DNA of 64,000 bases from Panax quinquefolius (GCA_020205615.1 JAINUW010000731.1:1-64000); one strand, 5' to 3'; positions 1 through 12,495 are shown, numbered from the stretch's first letter. The notes: a model not told the origin generated them from the sequence alone. Numbers and translations: made by a program.

Positions 1-150
1 AATAAATATAAAACTACAATTTCCTATAAAATTATTGTAGACAGTGCAACGAAGAATGTAAAACCTTTTAAAATTGTATTAATCATAAAAATGATATTTT
101 GAGGTTTTGATTGCTCAAAATGTGGTTTTAGTTGAGATTTATGTAAAGGA

Positions 151-176
151 ATATATATATATATATATATATATAT
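151..176. repeat. (AT)n microsatellite
   Basis: Pure AT dinucleotide run inside LTR A. Confidence 0.95.
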
Positions 177-1280
177 TTAATATATAAAGCAAAAATGCAA
201 ATATTTGTAAAACGAAAAATAAAGCAAATCTGCTAGCAAGATAAAATATTTGTATATGAGGCCACAGTCAGTGTTGACTCATGAACGAACAAACTGATAA
301 AAAAAATTGTTTAAATTAAAGAAATATTATATTAAGTTGAGTTTTAATATAAAAGCTATGTATTAGTAAGTTTACACCTCAAATTTGCAAATAAAGGCAA
401 AATATATTTCTAAAAAGGAATATAAATTATTTAAGCTTGAGATGTAAAATATTTATATCTTAAAATGTGTGAGACCTTTATTATTTATGAAACAAGTAAA
501 ATATTATTACATGTTTAATAATATTAGATAATGAAGAAAAATACTATTAAATGATAATAATTATTTGAAAATTATTATAAGTCTTTGAAAATTATTTTGA
601 CTAATAAATAAATTATCTAAGGTAATAATTAAGCTTTTAAGTAGAGTCTTATTGATATTCAGGCTCGATATTTATCCGATTAGGCAATCGAGATGTCAAA
701 ATAGTATCGAACTCAACTCAGACTGAAATAGTTTGACTTGAGATCAGGTCTTATTTGTTTTATAGAATGATAGGATTATATGATAATGTGTTTAGGTTAT
801 TTTATAACTGTATATAACAGTATTATATTATGATGATATTATTCTAATATTTATAGATCAATATTATTTATAATAGGTCTTCAGGCAAAGCTAAATAAGT
901 TGCGTAACCGTAATCGACCGAACATGCAAGTTTTCTCTAACTCGAGTTGATATTTTTGAAATATGCTTGTGGTTAATCTCTACTGATTATACCATGTCTA
1001 TGAATTATTGATTCGCAGACTGTGCACATTGCATGTATTCATCAGGTATGAAAGGCTGATCACCTTCATTACCATTCGGTCCAGATATATTTGTTCATGT
1101 TCCATGTTTGTTCAACTATGAAAATTTGTTCATGCTAGTTTGCAATTATATTGTAGAACTTTAGCCAGCTTATTATTCAATTCTTTCTATCATGATATAT
1201 CTTTAATTTATTGAACTTAAACTTATTGGGCAAATTTGTTGCTCACCCTTGCTATATCATGATAAACATTGTAGATTAAG

Positions 1281-1358
1281 ATGAATACGTTGGATACAGG
1301 AAAAGGCAAAGCCAAGTCCAGCTTCGGATTGTATGTACAGCTAGAAATGTATCAATAA
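1281..1358 (+). other. Lys/Gly-rich micro-ORF in LTR A
   Basis: A 25-codon frame starts with ATG eight bases after the acceptor-like site and contains DTGKGKAKSS. The second LTR copy has the same ATG at 2147 but stops after six codons because GGA became TGA. Comparable Lys/Gly-rich frames sit at the same place in LTRs H, I, F, K2 and C. It may be coding, or it may be a purine-rich splicing-enhancer-like stretch. Confidence 0.4.
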
Positions 1359-1546
1359 TATATGATAATGACATTGTATGTCAGTTAGGTTATGAATTGT
1401 GTATAAGTTAAGGTTACTCGACCTTGGGAAAATAGTGTGTAATGTTTATTGTATAAACAATTTATGTTTATATCTTCCGTAATAGTATAGAATTGTTTGT
1501 ACCGGATCCGCGGTGATTTGTGACCCAGATTTGGGGCTCTCACAGT

Positions 1547-1560
1547 TGGTATCAAAGCTG
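1547..1560 (+). other. Primer binding site of A (tRNA-iMet type)
   Basis: TGGTATCAAAGCTG lies three bases after the LTR end. It matches the usual plant initiator-tRNA-Met primer binding site with one change (TCAAAGC for TCAGAGC). Confidence 0.85.
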
Positions 1561-1812
1561 TTGGTTATAAACCTAGGGTAGGATTACCTTAGTCTAATAA
1601 CCACGGTGATTAGGATAAGTACTAACTCCAATAGAGTTAGTGTGTCGGTAAGATTCAAAGACGAATCTTGACGGGTTATAAAAGATACAGAGTTCCCTAA
1701 CTCTGATAATAAGGTTGAACGGTAGTGGTGAATAGATCGAGTCTAAAGGACTAAAAGTACAGTGATAGGAGATCGTAAAACAAAACGATCATAGTATAGA
1801 AATGAATCATAA

Positions 1813-2400
1813 TTGATATTTTTGAAATATGCTTGTGGTTAATCTCTACTGATTATACCATGTCTATGAATTATTGATTTGCACTCTGTGCACATTGCAT
1901 GTATTCATCAGGTATGAAAGGCTGATCACCTTCATTACCATTCGGTCCAGATATATTTGTTCATGTTCCATATTTGTTCAACTATGAAAATTTGTTCACG
2001 CTAGTTCGCAATTATATTGTAGAACTTTAGCCAGCTTATTATTCAATTCTTTCTATAATGATATATCTTTAATTTATTGAACTTAAACTTATTGGGCAAA
2101 TTTTTTGCTCACCCTTGCTATATCATGATAAACATTGCAGAATAAGATGAATACGTTGGATACATGAAAAGGCAAAGCCAAGTCCAGCTTTGGATTGTAT
2201 GTACTGCTAGAAATGTATCAGTAATATATGATAATGACATTGTATGTCAGTTAGGTTATGAATTGTGTATAAGTTAAGGTTACTTAACCTTGGTAAAATA
2301 GTGTGTAATGTTTATTATATAAACAATTTATGTTTATATCTTCCGTAATAGTATAGAATTGTTTGTACCGAATCCGCGGTGATTTGGGACCCAGATTTGG
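1813..2400 (+). repeat. Second LTR fragment of A
   Basis: Ungapped copy of 947-1534. It lacks the LTR start and the final ten bases. The last six bases, ATTTGG, are shared with LTR B. It holds an intact CATTGCAG acceptor-like site at 2133-2140. Confidence 0.85.
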
Positions 2401-3214
2401 ACATTATTGAATTCTTGATAAATTAAATTATAAATCTTTAAAAATTTATCCTTTACTTTCTTTTAATTGAATTCTTATATCATTGTCATCATCCTTATGC
2501 ATATATTGTGATGAAAGTCATCTTTGGCTTACGTGCAGAGATGAACTGTTGATTGGTATGATTATGACCAGGGATAATTCGGCATGTTCATGACCATTGA
2601 TGATTACACGAATATTCTTGGCCCGTAGTGCAAGAATAATTTGTGGACTTGATACTAATGAATATCCTTGGCCCGTAGTGCAGGGATGATTCGATGATAT
2701 AATTTATTTATTAAGTTGAGTCCCAGCGATAAAGTTAATGATAAACTTTTTAAATCATAGAAGATAGTAGATATCATGTTCTACTTGACTCTTCTAATGG
2801 ATTGCTTGTTTCGCTGCAGTTAAATTTGTTGTCTATTATATTCTATCAGTTTAACATTGTTGAAGGCTAATGATAACTTATTATGCATTATCTTAGTCAT
2901 AATATTTCTTACTGGGCTAGTTGAGTTCACCCTTTTACTTCCATTGTTCTCTTCAAGAAATGAGAACGTAGCCGAAACTAGTCGAGAAACAGAGTGATGG
3001 TCCGAGATGGTGTTATAGTAGTCCTCACTATTCTATAAAATAGTGTGACAATAAATGTAACGAGGACTCCATTTTAGTTTTGATATTGTCTAGAAGACAA
3101 TATTCGTGTAAAAACTCTTAGCTCATGTTGTATAATTAAGTTTGTATTTGTATTCAGTACCATGTATTTGGCGACCCAAGATGGGTGATGTATACCTATT
3201 TTGGGGGCGTCACA
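2395..3214 (+). repeat. 5' LTR of B, truncated
   Basis: Corresponds to 13315-14132 of the 3' LTR. It ends GGGGGCGTCACA at 3214. The first 1.84 kb, including the promoter, are missing, so B cannot start its own transcript from this LTR. Confidence 0.9.
2613..2687 (+). other. Two LTR hairpins with loop GCCCGTAGTG (B, 5' copy)
   Basis: Hairpin 1 (2613-2638) pairs TATTCTTG with CAAGAATA around GCCCGTAGTG. Hairpin 2 (2664-2687) pairs ATCCTTG with CAGGGAT (one G-U) around the same loop. The same hairpins occur four times per LTR in element J with different but still pairing stems. Confidence 0.75.
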
Positions 3215-3216
3215 AT

Positions 3217-3228
3217 TGGTATCAAAGC
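3217..3228 (+). other. Primer binding site of B
   Basis: TGGTATCAAAGC two bases after the LTR end; tRNA-iMet type. Confidence 0.9.
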
Positions 3229-3401
3229 TTAGGGATCATATCCCTGGTTGAAATGTGAGAAAAGAACTAGGAGGGGAGAGACATGGAATTCTTTCGCTAG
3301 TATGACCTACCTAAGTTTATTTGGTATTTAATTGGTCGGTTAGAGTATAGGGATAATATGTGGCATGTCAATTAACCTTTGTTTTGTGGCAGTGTTTGAA
3401 A

Positions 3402-4380
3402 ATGGCATATGAAAATGTCGAGATAAGCAATAAAGCACATGAGACCGTTGAGTCACCAACGATCAATATCCAGGATATTGTGCAACAAGAAGAAAATAAT
3501 CCTCAGGTAAACAACAACACCGATCAAATTATGAATGATGGGATGTTCAGAGGCTTCATGCAATTCATGCAACATCAGGCGAGAACGGCTCCTATTCAAA
3601 ATGCAGGTGGAAACAATGGCAACTCTCGGATGGTCACTGCTAAGCAGTTCAAGGAGCTGGGACCACCAAAATTTTTGAGAGAGCCAAAACCACTTAAGGC
3701 TGAGACGTGGATAAAACAAATCACCAAGATATTTGATGTCTTGGGGTGCTCCGAGGAACAAAAGGTTCCCTTTTCCACCTTCATGTTGAGTGGAGAGACA
3801 GATTACTGGTGGGAATCAGTAAAACGTACTCAGCTTGACGCACTCAAAATATCTTGGGAAAAGTTCCAAGAATTATTCAACGGCAAGTACTTTCCTGAAA
3901 GTATTCGTCACCTGAAGGAGGTGGAGTTCGAAGTACAAAGCTAAGTTTTCCGAGTTATCCTAGTTTGCGTCCCACTTGGTTGATAATGAGGAGAGAATGA
4001 CGCGAATGTTTCTATTAGATTTAAAACTCGAGATACGTTAATATCTCATTTCTCACAAATTTTGCGTGTATTCAGATGTTGTGAATAAGACTCAGTTATT
4101 GGAGCGCGATAATGAGTCAACCCAACCAAGAGAGAGCAGCCAACAAGTCGATAATACAAGTGGTAGCAGTCATCGAAGCGGTGACAACAAACGTGGAGGG
4201 AATCAACATGCAAGAAATGGTAACCACTTCGGTGGTAATCATGGCCAAGATAATAGAAGTGGAAATTTCAAGAAGAGGAGATTCAATAATGATGGAAAGA
4301 CGTCAGCACCAACACATGTTGTTAAGGAAGGAAAATGACCGCCGGTCGTATGTTACAAATGCAGAGGGGAGCATTTGTTG
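3402..4380 (+). pseudogene. gag: gag of B (capsid and decayed zinc knuckle)
   Basis: Capsid/nucleocapsid precursor of the retrotransposon. The chosen ATG at 3402 opens the gag-like sequence 174 bases after the primer site; an upstream in-frame ATG at 3360 lies in leader sequence. The retrotransposon gag core spans about residues 85-180, with LGPPKFLREPKPL, ETWIKQI and the conserved DYWWESVK. A stop at 3942-3944 cuts the frame. Gag-like sequence resumes about 4066 as a basic Asn/Gly/Arg-rich tail. Near 4351 a knuckle begins CYKC but has only three residues before His, so it is broken, and about 240 bp present in J between knuckle and protease are missing. Nonfunctional. Confidence 0.85.
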
Positions 4381-6027
4381 TAACCTCCCAAAAAGTGTGG
4401 AATCCGAACGAGGTGATCACGGGTAAGCTAATCATAAACACTAGTGAAGTCTATACCTTATTTGATACTGGTTCTACCCATTCTTTTATTTCTTCTACTT
4501 GAGCTCAACGTTTAAATTTAACTCCAGAGAAATTAGACTTTGATTTATCTGATGAAACTCCGTTGGGAGAAACCTTTATTATGTCCACTGTTTATAAGTC
4601 TTGTTTGATTCAAATCGATAACCGCACGTTACCTGTCGATCTTATCTCTTTCAAAATACTTGTATTCGATGTGATTTTAGGAATTAATTGGTTGACTACT
4701 CATCATGCTAAAATTGATTATTTTCTTAAGGTTATTAGCTTTCATATTCCTAACCAACCTATTATGCGAATTCAAGCAACCAAACTATTAAAGTCAATCA
4801 CCGTTATCTCAAGCCATAAAGCTATTCGTTTATTGAAAAATGGATGTCAAGCTTTCTTAGCTCATGTCACAAATTTAAACAAAAATACGCCAATCTTGAA
4901 TGATATTTCTATTGTTAATAAATTTCCTGATGTATTCCCTGAAGAACTTCCTGGCCTACCCCCAGAGCGTGAAATTAAATTTTGTATTGACCTTGAATCC
5001 GATACAAAACCCATTTCCAAAGCCCCATATCGAATGGCTCCTATTGAACTTCAGGAGTTAAAAATCCAACTACAAGGAAATGTTAGACATCGGTTTCATT
5101 CATCCTAGTACGTCTCCTTGGGTTTTTACTGTTCTATTCGTGAAGAAGAAAAATAGAAGTAAGTGACTTTGTATTGATTATCGTGAGTTAAATCATGTCA
5201 CCATCAAAAATAGCTACCAGTTACCTCGTATTGATGACCTGTTTGACCAAGTGCATGGCGCCAAATTCTTTTCAAAGATCGATATTCATTCCGAATATCA
5301 TCAGTTAAAGATTAAAACTGATGATATCCCAAAGACTGCTTTCAGAACTCGGTACGGGCATTACGAATTCTTAGTCATGTATTTTGGATTGACTAATGCT
5401 CCTGCTACCTTCATGGATATAATGAACCGAGTATACAAGGAATATTTGGATCACTTTGTGGTCGTCTTTATTGATGACATCCTTATTTACTCCAAAAGTC
5501 GTGAAGATCGTGAGCAACACTTGAGGCTGATACTCAAAAAGCTTCGTGAGAACACGTTATATGCCAAGTTTAAGAAATGCGAGTTCTGGCTTGAGGAAGT
5601 AGTATTCCTTGGGCACGTAATATCAAATCATGGAATATCGGTTGACCCAGCAAAGCTTAAAGAAATTCAAAGCTGGGAGCAACCTAAGTCGATGATAATA
5701 GTACGTAGCTTTCTTAGAACTGTTATTATTATCGGAGATTCATAGAAGGGTTTTCTCGAATTGCTACTCCATTAACTCAGCTGACTCAAAAAGATTCAAA
5801 ATACGGTTGGAGCGAGGATTGTGAGAAGAGTTTTCAAGAACTCAAGAGGAGACTCATTTAAAGACTGCTCGACAATACCATCCGTTCTGGAGGATTTTTA
5901 TCTGATGATGCTTGTGCAAAGGTTTAGGATATGTTCTCATGCAACATGGGAAAGTCATAGCCTATATCTCACGACAACTCAAAGAATATGAGAGGAATTA
6001 TCCTACTAATGATCTAGAGTTGGCAGC
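4381..6027 (+). pseudogene. pol: pol of B, part 1: protease, RT and start of RNase H
   Basis: Protease shows the active-site DTG at 4464-4472 within FDTGSTHSF, with a premature TGA at 4500-4502. The linker (PDVFPEELPGLPPEREI) leads to RT. A one-base insertion near 5075 shifts frame, and another stop interrupts the KKK...LCIDYREL region near 5163. The RT palm is readable from 5251 to about 5700, with the catalytic FIDD motif (Asp codons 5473-5478), FLGHVIS and WEQPK. A further frameshift near 5700 precedes the RNase H start ([13 protein letters not shown]). Reading breaks at 6027 where LTR I is inserted and resumes at 9731. Confidence 0.9.
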
Positions 6028-7101
6028 TGTAACGTCCACAAATTTTTAAACTCCTTATTAATTAAATACGTGATTTAATTTTTATGAGTTAGTTTTGTGA
6101 GTTTATCTAAACCTTAAGTGGTTATGTGAATTTACGAAATGATTAAAGGGAGTCACTAATAGTTGATTTAAATTAGTGGACTAACCCTAAGATTCTAATA
6201 TCAAAGACTTGATAAGAGTATTAATTAAATATTCAAGTTATTTGAATATAGTAGCAAGAGTTGAACATATTGATTAATTGCAATTATGAGTAATTAATTG
6301 ATAATGTGTTAATTAATAATTATTATAAATAAATAATAATTAATGAGTAGCGATTAGTAATATATAAAATGATTTATATATTTACTTGATTTATTTGTGC
6401 AAGCATGCAATATAGTAAACCTTTATTATATGATAGTTAATTGTATATTTTATATGGTACAAGGTGACACAATAATATGTCTATATACTATAAATATAGA
6501 CTATATAGTAAGAGTTATTTGCATTCATGTGAATTGCATATTAATATTGTCATATGATATGAAGTGTGTGGGTAAACATTTATGTATACCTGTTGACATA
6601 TAATAATATCCATTATTAAATTTTTAATGATTTCATTAAGTTATTATAATAATGTCATGGTAATTGAAAATGTACATGAATTATATGTGTACTACATTGA
6701 TACCTTGTAATTAGGAAATACATTGTATGCTCTTTAAATCATTATAACCTATGTTATGTGAAATGAATTGTGCATACATAATTTATAACAAAAGTAAATA
6801 TTATGTATATAAGGTTTTAACCAAGTATTGCATTACATTATAGCATTTCATTTCTTTTGCAAAATGCTGAGTTTTGCTCCTTGTCCCATAATAAGAGTCC
6901 AACTTCTTCCCACGTGAACAAGCTAGATATCCTACGCTATTCTTCATCTCAAATTCACCAATCTAGATCAATTAGTAGATGGGGAGTGGGATTCATGACT
7001 GAGATTACCAACTCTCACCAACTCTCCCTTAACCCTTGTGCATTCTTGCAAGCCAATGGTTTGATTTGTGAGGTAATGACATTATCTAGTTAACCATTCT
7101 T

Positions 7102-7110
7102 CTATAAATG
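7102..7110 (+). promoter_or_regulatory. TATA box of LTR I
   Basis: CTATAAATG about 100 bp before the donor-like GGTATG at 7201. Confidence 0.6.
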
Positions 7111-7393
7111 AGACCTTCACCTTCCTTGTTGTAATTGCTGAGATTTATTTGCTAATGAGCTTATATGGAGTGAGAGTATTGCAACTCAATTACCTCAAGA
7201 GGTATGAAAATCCCAATTTATATTCTTATATTCTTGAATTTAGTTTTTGTCAAATTCTTGTAATTCTCAAGAATTCTCTGTTAATTGATATGAATTAGCA
7301 CGCCTCTATGTTGTTTTAGTTAATATGCATGCTTAGAAGTATTGGAAGTACTTTGAGTTGCTGTATAAGATGTTGGGCATTGGTTGGAGTTGA

Positions 7394-7486
7394 GCCTCTG
7401 TAGAAGCAGAGGCCATTTTTTTTCTGTCGGGCCAGGTGGCGCAGCCGCGCCACTTCTAGTCTTTCACCACGCCGTAGGCTTGTGGT
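7394..7486 (+). other. Three consecutive GC-rich hairpins in LTR I
   Basis: 7394-7413: GCCTCTG pairs with CAGAGGC, 6-nt loop. 7436-7453: GTGGCGC pairs with GCGCCAC, loop AGCC. 7466-7486: ACCACGCC pairs with GGC and GTGGT, two unpaired T. Two stems are perfect 7-bp helices. They stand out from the AT-rich surroundings and lie about 200 bp after the donor-like site. Confidence 0.75.
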
Positions 7487-9730
7487 AGCGAGATCACGAT
7501 TACTCATGTTAGCTTTTTAAGATATGCTGAGCTTACTATGACAGTTATTATATGACTATAAATGACCTGAACTTGTGGACTAAGGTAGTTATGTATATAT
7601 TAAGCTATAATAGGTTTGTTTTGACTTAGTTATTCAAAGAAGGCTTAAAGATTTAAAAACTAGAAAATGTTATAATATACATTCTGACTTTGTGAACATA
7701 TGTAAATAACTTGAGTATGTGCACAAATGCCTATGAAAGCATGATTTAGACTATGCAAACTCACCTTTCATTCTTGAATGAATTTTACTATGGAGACTTA
7801 AAGTTTTGAAAATAAACTTGATAATCTATAAATTGAGAACTTGTAAGTGTGCTTTTGATATCTAAACATATGAATGTTTAGTTGAGGCCAATGCACCATG
7901 TAGCTAACATATATATAAAGACTAGACATAATCGACCTTGTTAGCTTAACATTGAGGTCTTGATTAAGTGAAAATGAATAATGACCTTTGAAATGTTTGA
8001 TGAAAGGTTAAAGTTTGTTATTCACATAATAACATGTGTGTGGTGCATGATTGTTCGTTTATGTGCAAGTCGTATTATAGCACTAGCTTACTCTGAAAGT
8101 ATTAACCATGTCTTGGTTTGCACTAGAGCACACGCACGCTGGCCACTCTTTAGTACAAAACCAAGCGTACCGCCGCTTAGTCTCCGCAACGAGGTCTGAG
8201 TTTTGTTAATAAATTGAGAACTGATGCATGCTTATATGGTTACTCTAATATGTAATACATGTCCAGTATAGTAGTCTTATGATAATAAGCATGTTATTGA
8301 TAAAAATCCTATGATGAATTAGTGTTTACAACTTTAAAGTTCAATTGTGATTTAAACTATGACATAGTGTGTTAGAAACTAATCATGTAATGTAATGATA
8401 CATGTATAGAAGCATGTTATGTGATGATTTGATTCTTTAAGTGTAGACTTGCACTAGTTTACACATACTGATTGAAAAGACTGACTTATTAATATTAGGT
8501 CGTTTCAACGCAAGTAATTAAAGCTAGAATTATATTGTAGCTGAGCAAGCAGGCAAGTTTCCTAACTTACACAAACTTTGGATTTTGTGCAAGTTCTTGA
8601 ATTTTATACGATTTGTATGCTGAATGCAAGTTTCCCTAAACTTACTCCAATTTATATTGAGAAAGTATTTGAACACTACTTCATTGTGTTGCAAAGTTTC
8701 CTAACTTACACAACTTTATTTGTTGTAAAAAAATTTATCCTCCTTATATCGTATTGAGTAGGTTATTGTTGATTTGAAAGTTATTCATTTAAGCTTGAAA
8801 TCTTATTTCCAAGCATGCTATTAAGTGGTTTAATTACCTTACAATTATCCCACATTGATATTATTGATATTCGCACTTAGTGCCCTTAAGCTCGTACAGT
8901 CTTGCACTTGTACATCATTTAAAGTTCAATAATTCTTGAATCAGGTAAATAGAGTCGAACCTTTTTGTCCCATTTGACATGCCTATGAAGTTTTATAAAA
9001 GCTATCCAAACCAATTGATGGTAAGGATTCTTAGACTGAAAGAACACCCCTCTTATGATTGGGGAGTACCCCAGATATCTAATATAAGATACAATAGAGC
9101 AGATTTAAATGTTATGCATATACATAGAGTACGCAAGGCTGATCCCCTCAAGTACTTATTTTGTAGCCAGTAACCAAAGTGTCAATTAGCTATTGATTCC
9201 ATTGGAGTGTTATAGTTTAAAGTCTATTTGACTAGCAGTTATTCTAAAAGCAATCATTATCTTTGCTTGCGATATTCATATTGTTGAATCCTACAGATAT
9301 TCATATTGTTGAATCCATTGCCAGATATTTTTCCATTCATGGTGATATATCATCATTGTTGTATTTAAACTTGTTGAGCAAACTTTTTTCTCATCCTTGT
9401 TATATCATGAATATATTGCAGCTAAGCCCAAGACTTCAAAGAGGGACAACAGTAAAGGAAAGATGTAGACTAGTGGCAAGGAGCATATTTTACCCTGTGC
9501 TTAGTTTAAATTACTATTATGTAATATGAACCCTAATGATATTTATAGGGTATGTTTGTATGAACTCATTAAGGTTATCGAATCTTGGGACTAGTAACAC
9601 CTTTTGAATGAACGACATACGTTTATTATATTCTGCATTTGAGTTATCGTATGTTGTTTAGAGGTGGATGTTTGTAGTTTATAGTGATGACCAAACCGGG
9701 GTCAAAGGACCCGAATTTGGGGGTGTCATA

Positions 9731-11459
9731 GCTGCTGTCATTTTTGCGCTTATGATTTGGAGGCATTACCTGTATGGAGAGAAGGTGGAGATCTATACGG
9801 ATCATAAAAGCTTCAAATCTTACTTCACTCAAAAGGAACTCAACATGTGGCAACGATGATGGCTTGAGTTGTTGAAAGATTATGATCATACCATTCAATA
9901 CCATCCTGGAAAAGCGAACGTAGTGGCTGATGCATTGAGTAGAAGATTATATGAGGGTACGAGTGTGATATTGTCAACGCAAAGGCCCATTTTATATGAC
10001 TTACAAAGGATGATGATAGAGTTAAAGATTCCAAGGACCCATGTGATGATGGCGAATATACGAGTAGAACTAACTTTAATCGATAAAGTTAAAGCTGCTC
10101 AAGCTACAGACCTGGAGCTAATGCGTATGAAGAAGAAAGTGCAAGAAGGTGCTATTCTGGAAGCAAAAATCGATGAAGAAGGAATACTTTGAGTCAACTC
10201 CAGACTTTGTGTTCCTAATGATTCTGACTTGAAGTATAAAATCATGATGGAGGCGCACAACACACCGTTTGCAATCCATCTTGGGAGTACCAAAATGTAT
10301 CATGATCTTCGAAATACATTTTGGTGGAGCAATATGTAGAGAGAGATAACAGGGTTTTTCTCAAGGTGTCTAACATGTCAAAGAGTCAAGGCGGAGCATC
10401 AAGTGCCAAAAGGTCCATTGCAACCACTTGAAATTCTAGAATGGAAGTGGAAACACATTACCATGGATTTTGTTACTGGTCTTCCCAAGGTTTCTCAAGG
10501 CATAGATGCAATTTGGGTCATTGTGGATAGATTGACCAAGTCTGCTCATTTTTTACTGATACGAGAAACTTATACACTTGAACGTCTTGCTCGTATGTAT
10601 ATAAACAAGATTGTAAGATTGCATGGTATGCCAGTATCCATAGTTTATGATCGAGACCCAAAATTTACTTCAAGATTTTGGGTTAGTTTGCAAAAGGCTA
10701 TGGGCACAGATTTACGATTTAGTTTGGCATATCATCCTCAAACGGACTAGCAGTCGGAGAGGACTATTCAAACTCTTGAGAATTTATTAAGACTCTATGT
10801 CCTTGACTTCAAATGAAGTTGGGACAAGTTCTTACCATTGGTGGAGTTTTTCTACAACAACAGTTATCAAGCATGTATTGTCATGGGTCCATTTGAGGCG
10901 TTATAGGGAAGAAAGTGACGTTCTCTAGTATGGTGGGATGAGGTGGGTGAAGGAACATTGTTGGGACCGGAGTTGGTACGTATGACTATGGAAAAGATTC
11001 AAACGATCCGACAACGTATTAAAACCTCACAACATCGGCAAAAGAGTTATGATGATCTTCATCGAAAGGACGTGGAATTCAATATTGGCCCATTTGTAAT
11101 CCTCGATCGAGTAGGAACTGTGGGCTATAGACTCGCCTTACCGCCATGTATGTCTCGCGTTCATAACGTTTTTCACATATCTATGTTACGTAAATATGTG
11201 AAAGACCCGAACCACATTATTGAATTAGAATTTAGACGAGATAGCGAAAGATTTAACGTTTGAAGAGTTACCAGTTAAAATCTGGGAGAAGAAGGATCAT
11301 ATTCTATGCTCAAAAGTTATACCTCAAGTCAAAGTTTTTTGGAGAAACCACGATGTGGAGGAAATGACCTAGGAGTTAGAATCTGAAATGATATCAAGGT
11401 ATCCTCACCTCTTCGACATATTAGGTACGTACCCTAATTTCGAGGACGAAATTCCATAA
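9731..11459 (+). pseudogene. pol: pol of B, part 2: RNase H end, integrase, chromodomain
   Basis: Continues RNase H after LTR I with [19 protein letters not shown] and [16 protein letters not shown] (near 9900). The integrase zinc region ends CLTCQRVKAEH (near 10370). The catalytic core is readable at 10403-10750 with MDFVTGLP, VDRLTKSAHF and YDRDPKFTSRFW. Stops occur near 10190, 10337, 10748 and 10815. The module between DVEFN and GPFVILDRVG has lost about 25-30 residues in frame relative to J. The chromodomain (PQVKVFWRNHDVEEMT, then LESEMISRYPHLF) is cut by a stop near 11370. The frame ends FEDEIP just before the polypurine tract. The chromodomain is what places B among chromoviruses. Confidence 0.9.
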
Positions 11460-11460
11460 G

Positions 11461-11470
11461 AAGGGGAGGT
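11461..11470 (+). other. Polypurine tract of B
   Basis: AAGGGGAGGT directly before the 3' LTR; primes plus-strand synthesis in LTR elements. Confidence 0.85.
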
Positions 11471-12302
11471 TGTAAGAACCCAACTTTTATGAATAAAGAA
11501 TATTTTTTCTTGAAATATATTTTTGAATATTATGGTGTGGATATGATATAATGTTATAGTTGTGGGTATTATTTGAAAATTTTGCAAAGTAAGCAAGTTG
11601 ATATAAAATATTCATTGTGTCGGGGAATATTCAATTGGTTGGGGAATATTTGTACGATGACACAATCATTGGTGGACCCCACAACGGAAGTATTATCGTA
11701 GTTAGAAAATGACATAATTATCTTTTTATAAAAATAACGGCAAAAGTTTTACCGTTAAACTGTTGAACTACCCTAGGGTAAAAGTACAGTAATACGCGTG
11801 GTTACATAGTAGCACACAATATTGATTATTGATGCTTACGTGAGAAGTCACTCAGTTATACTCAATTATTTCTACAATAATTGCTGCATAATATCTCATA
11901 TTATTGATTCAATTATTATCACAATATTAATATTTTATATTATTAAATCAATAATTGAGACGACAAAGTTATTCATATTATTATTTGTAATATTGATGAT
12001 GTCTAGAAAGTTCTATCGATGAGAGGTTTGGTCACCTAATTACGGCCAATATGGAGAAATCCTTATCGGAAAGCCCCCTCTTTCCTGGGAATGATCTTGT
12101 TGTTAAATATTGTGAGTTATAATATTAATGATGAATAATTGTTAATAGATTAAAAATGTGTTTATTAAAGATAAATAATTTGTGGTAAATATTTATTCAA
12201 TTTTAGATATAAATATAGGGATTGTTATGAGGCGCGATTTGTTGTAAATTTAACTTAAGATTTAATAGGGAAGATTTACTAATTTTATGGACCATTGATG
12301 GT

Positions 12303-12495
12303 GGTTTTAATAGTAAATCAATCCGGACCGCTTCGGTGGTGGTTTTAATAAGTAAATCAATCTCGGAAAATGGGTGGTCGATTTAAAAGTAAATCAACTG
12401 ACCGCTCGGTGGTTTTAAAAGTAAATCAATGGGGATCGTCATTGTGGTTTTAATAGTAATCAATATGAACCATTCCATTCTATTAGTAAATCAAT
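12303..12495 (+). repeat. U3 tandem repeats upstream of the B TATA box
   Basis: Six copies (12303, 12341, 12380, 12411, 12446, 12476) of a core like GGTTTTAATAGTAAATCAAT, spaced about 30-40 bp, with GC-rich spacers such as GGACCGCTTCGGTGG between some. They end 40 bp before the TATA box, the usual place for LTR enhancer repeats. Confidence 0.75.

Larger units (their letters stand above)
1..1544 (+). repeat. 5' LTR of A, truncated by the window edge
   Basis: The right end is set by the terminal CTCTCACA at 1537-1544 followed by the primer binding site. The left end lies outside the window. The first 640 bases are very AT-rich and hold nothing coding. Near the 3' end, a CTCACCCTTG box (1244-1253) is followed by a YAG-like site near 1273; this copy reads GTAG where the second copy reads GCAG. 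A Lys/Gly-rich micro-ORF comes next. Confidence 0.8.
1..2400 (+). mobile_element. Element A: collapsed LTR retrotransposon remnant
   Basis: A plus-strand element reduced to the 3' part of its 5' LTR (to 1544), a primer binding site, about 250 bp of leader and a 588-bp piece of a second LTR copy (1813-2400). All coding sequence is gone. The two LTR pieces align without gaps (947-1534 against 1813-2400) with about 20 substitutions, roughly 3.4%, so they are sister copies. The inner junction near 1813 joins leader to mid-LTR sequence. The right end is fused to element B within a shared ATTTGG (2395-2400). Family relation: the segment 640-945 resembles the LTR called L (about 48070-48260). Confidence 0.8.
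6028..9730 (+). mobile_element. Solo LTR I inserted in B RNase H
   Basis: A 3703-bp LTR with no internal region. It begins TGTAACGTCC and ends GGGGGTGTCATA, a decayed form of the usual GTCACA. The flanks are GCAGC (6023-6027) and GCTGC (9731-9735), a 5-bp target duplication with one mismatch. The interrupted ELAAVIFAL reading continues across it. It is the same family as LTR H. Inside are a TATA box (7102), a donor-like GGTATG (7201), a hairpin array (7394-7486), an acceptor-like TTGCAG (9416-9421) and a Lys-rich frame (KTSKRDNSKGKM, stop at about 9468). No gene seen. Solo LTRs arise by recombination between the two LTRs of one element. Confidence 0.9.

Noticed and set aside
1547..1560. tRNA gene at the tRNA-like sequences (also 3217, 23414, 51329)
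   Set aside because: Only the 12-14 bases complementary to a tRNA 3' end are present; no cloverleaf. They are primer binding sites.
6857..7093. 78-codon frame upstream of the TATA box in LTR I
   Set aside because: Lies in U3, has no homologue in sister LTR H, and no family resemblance.
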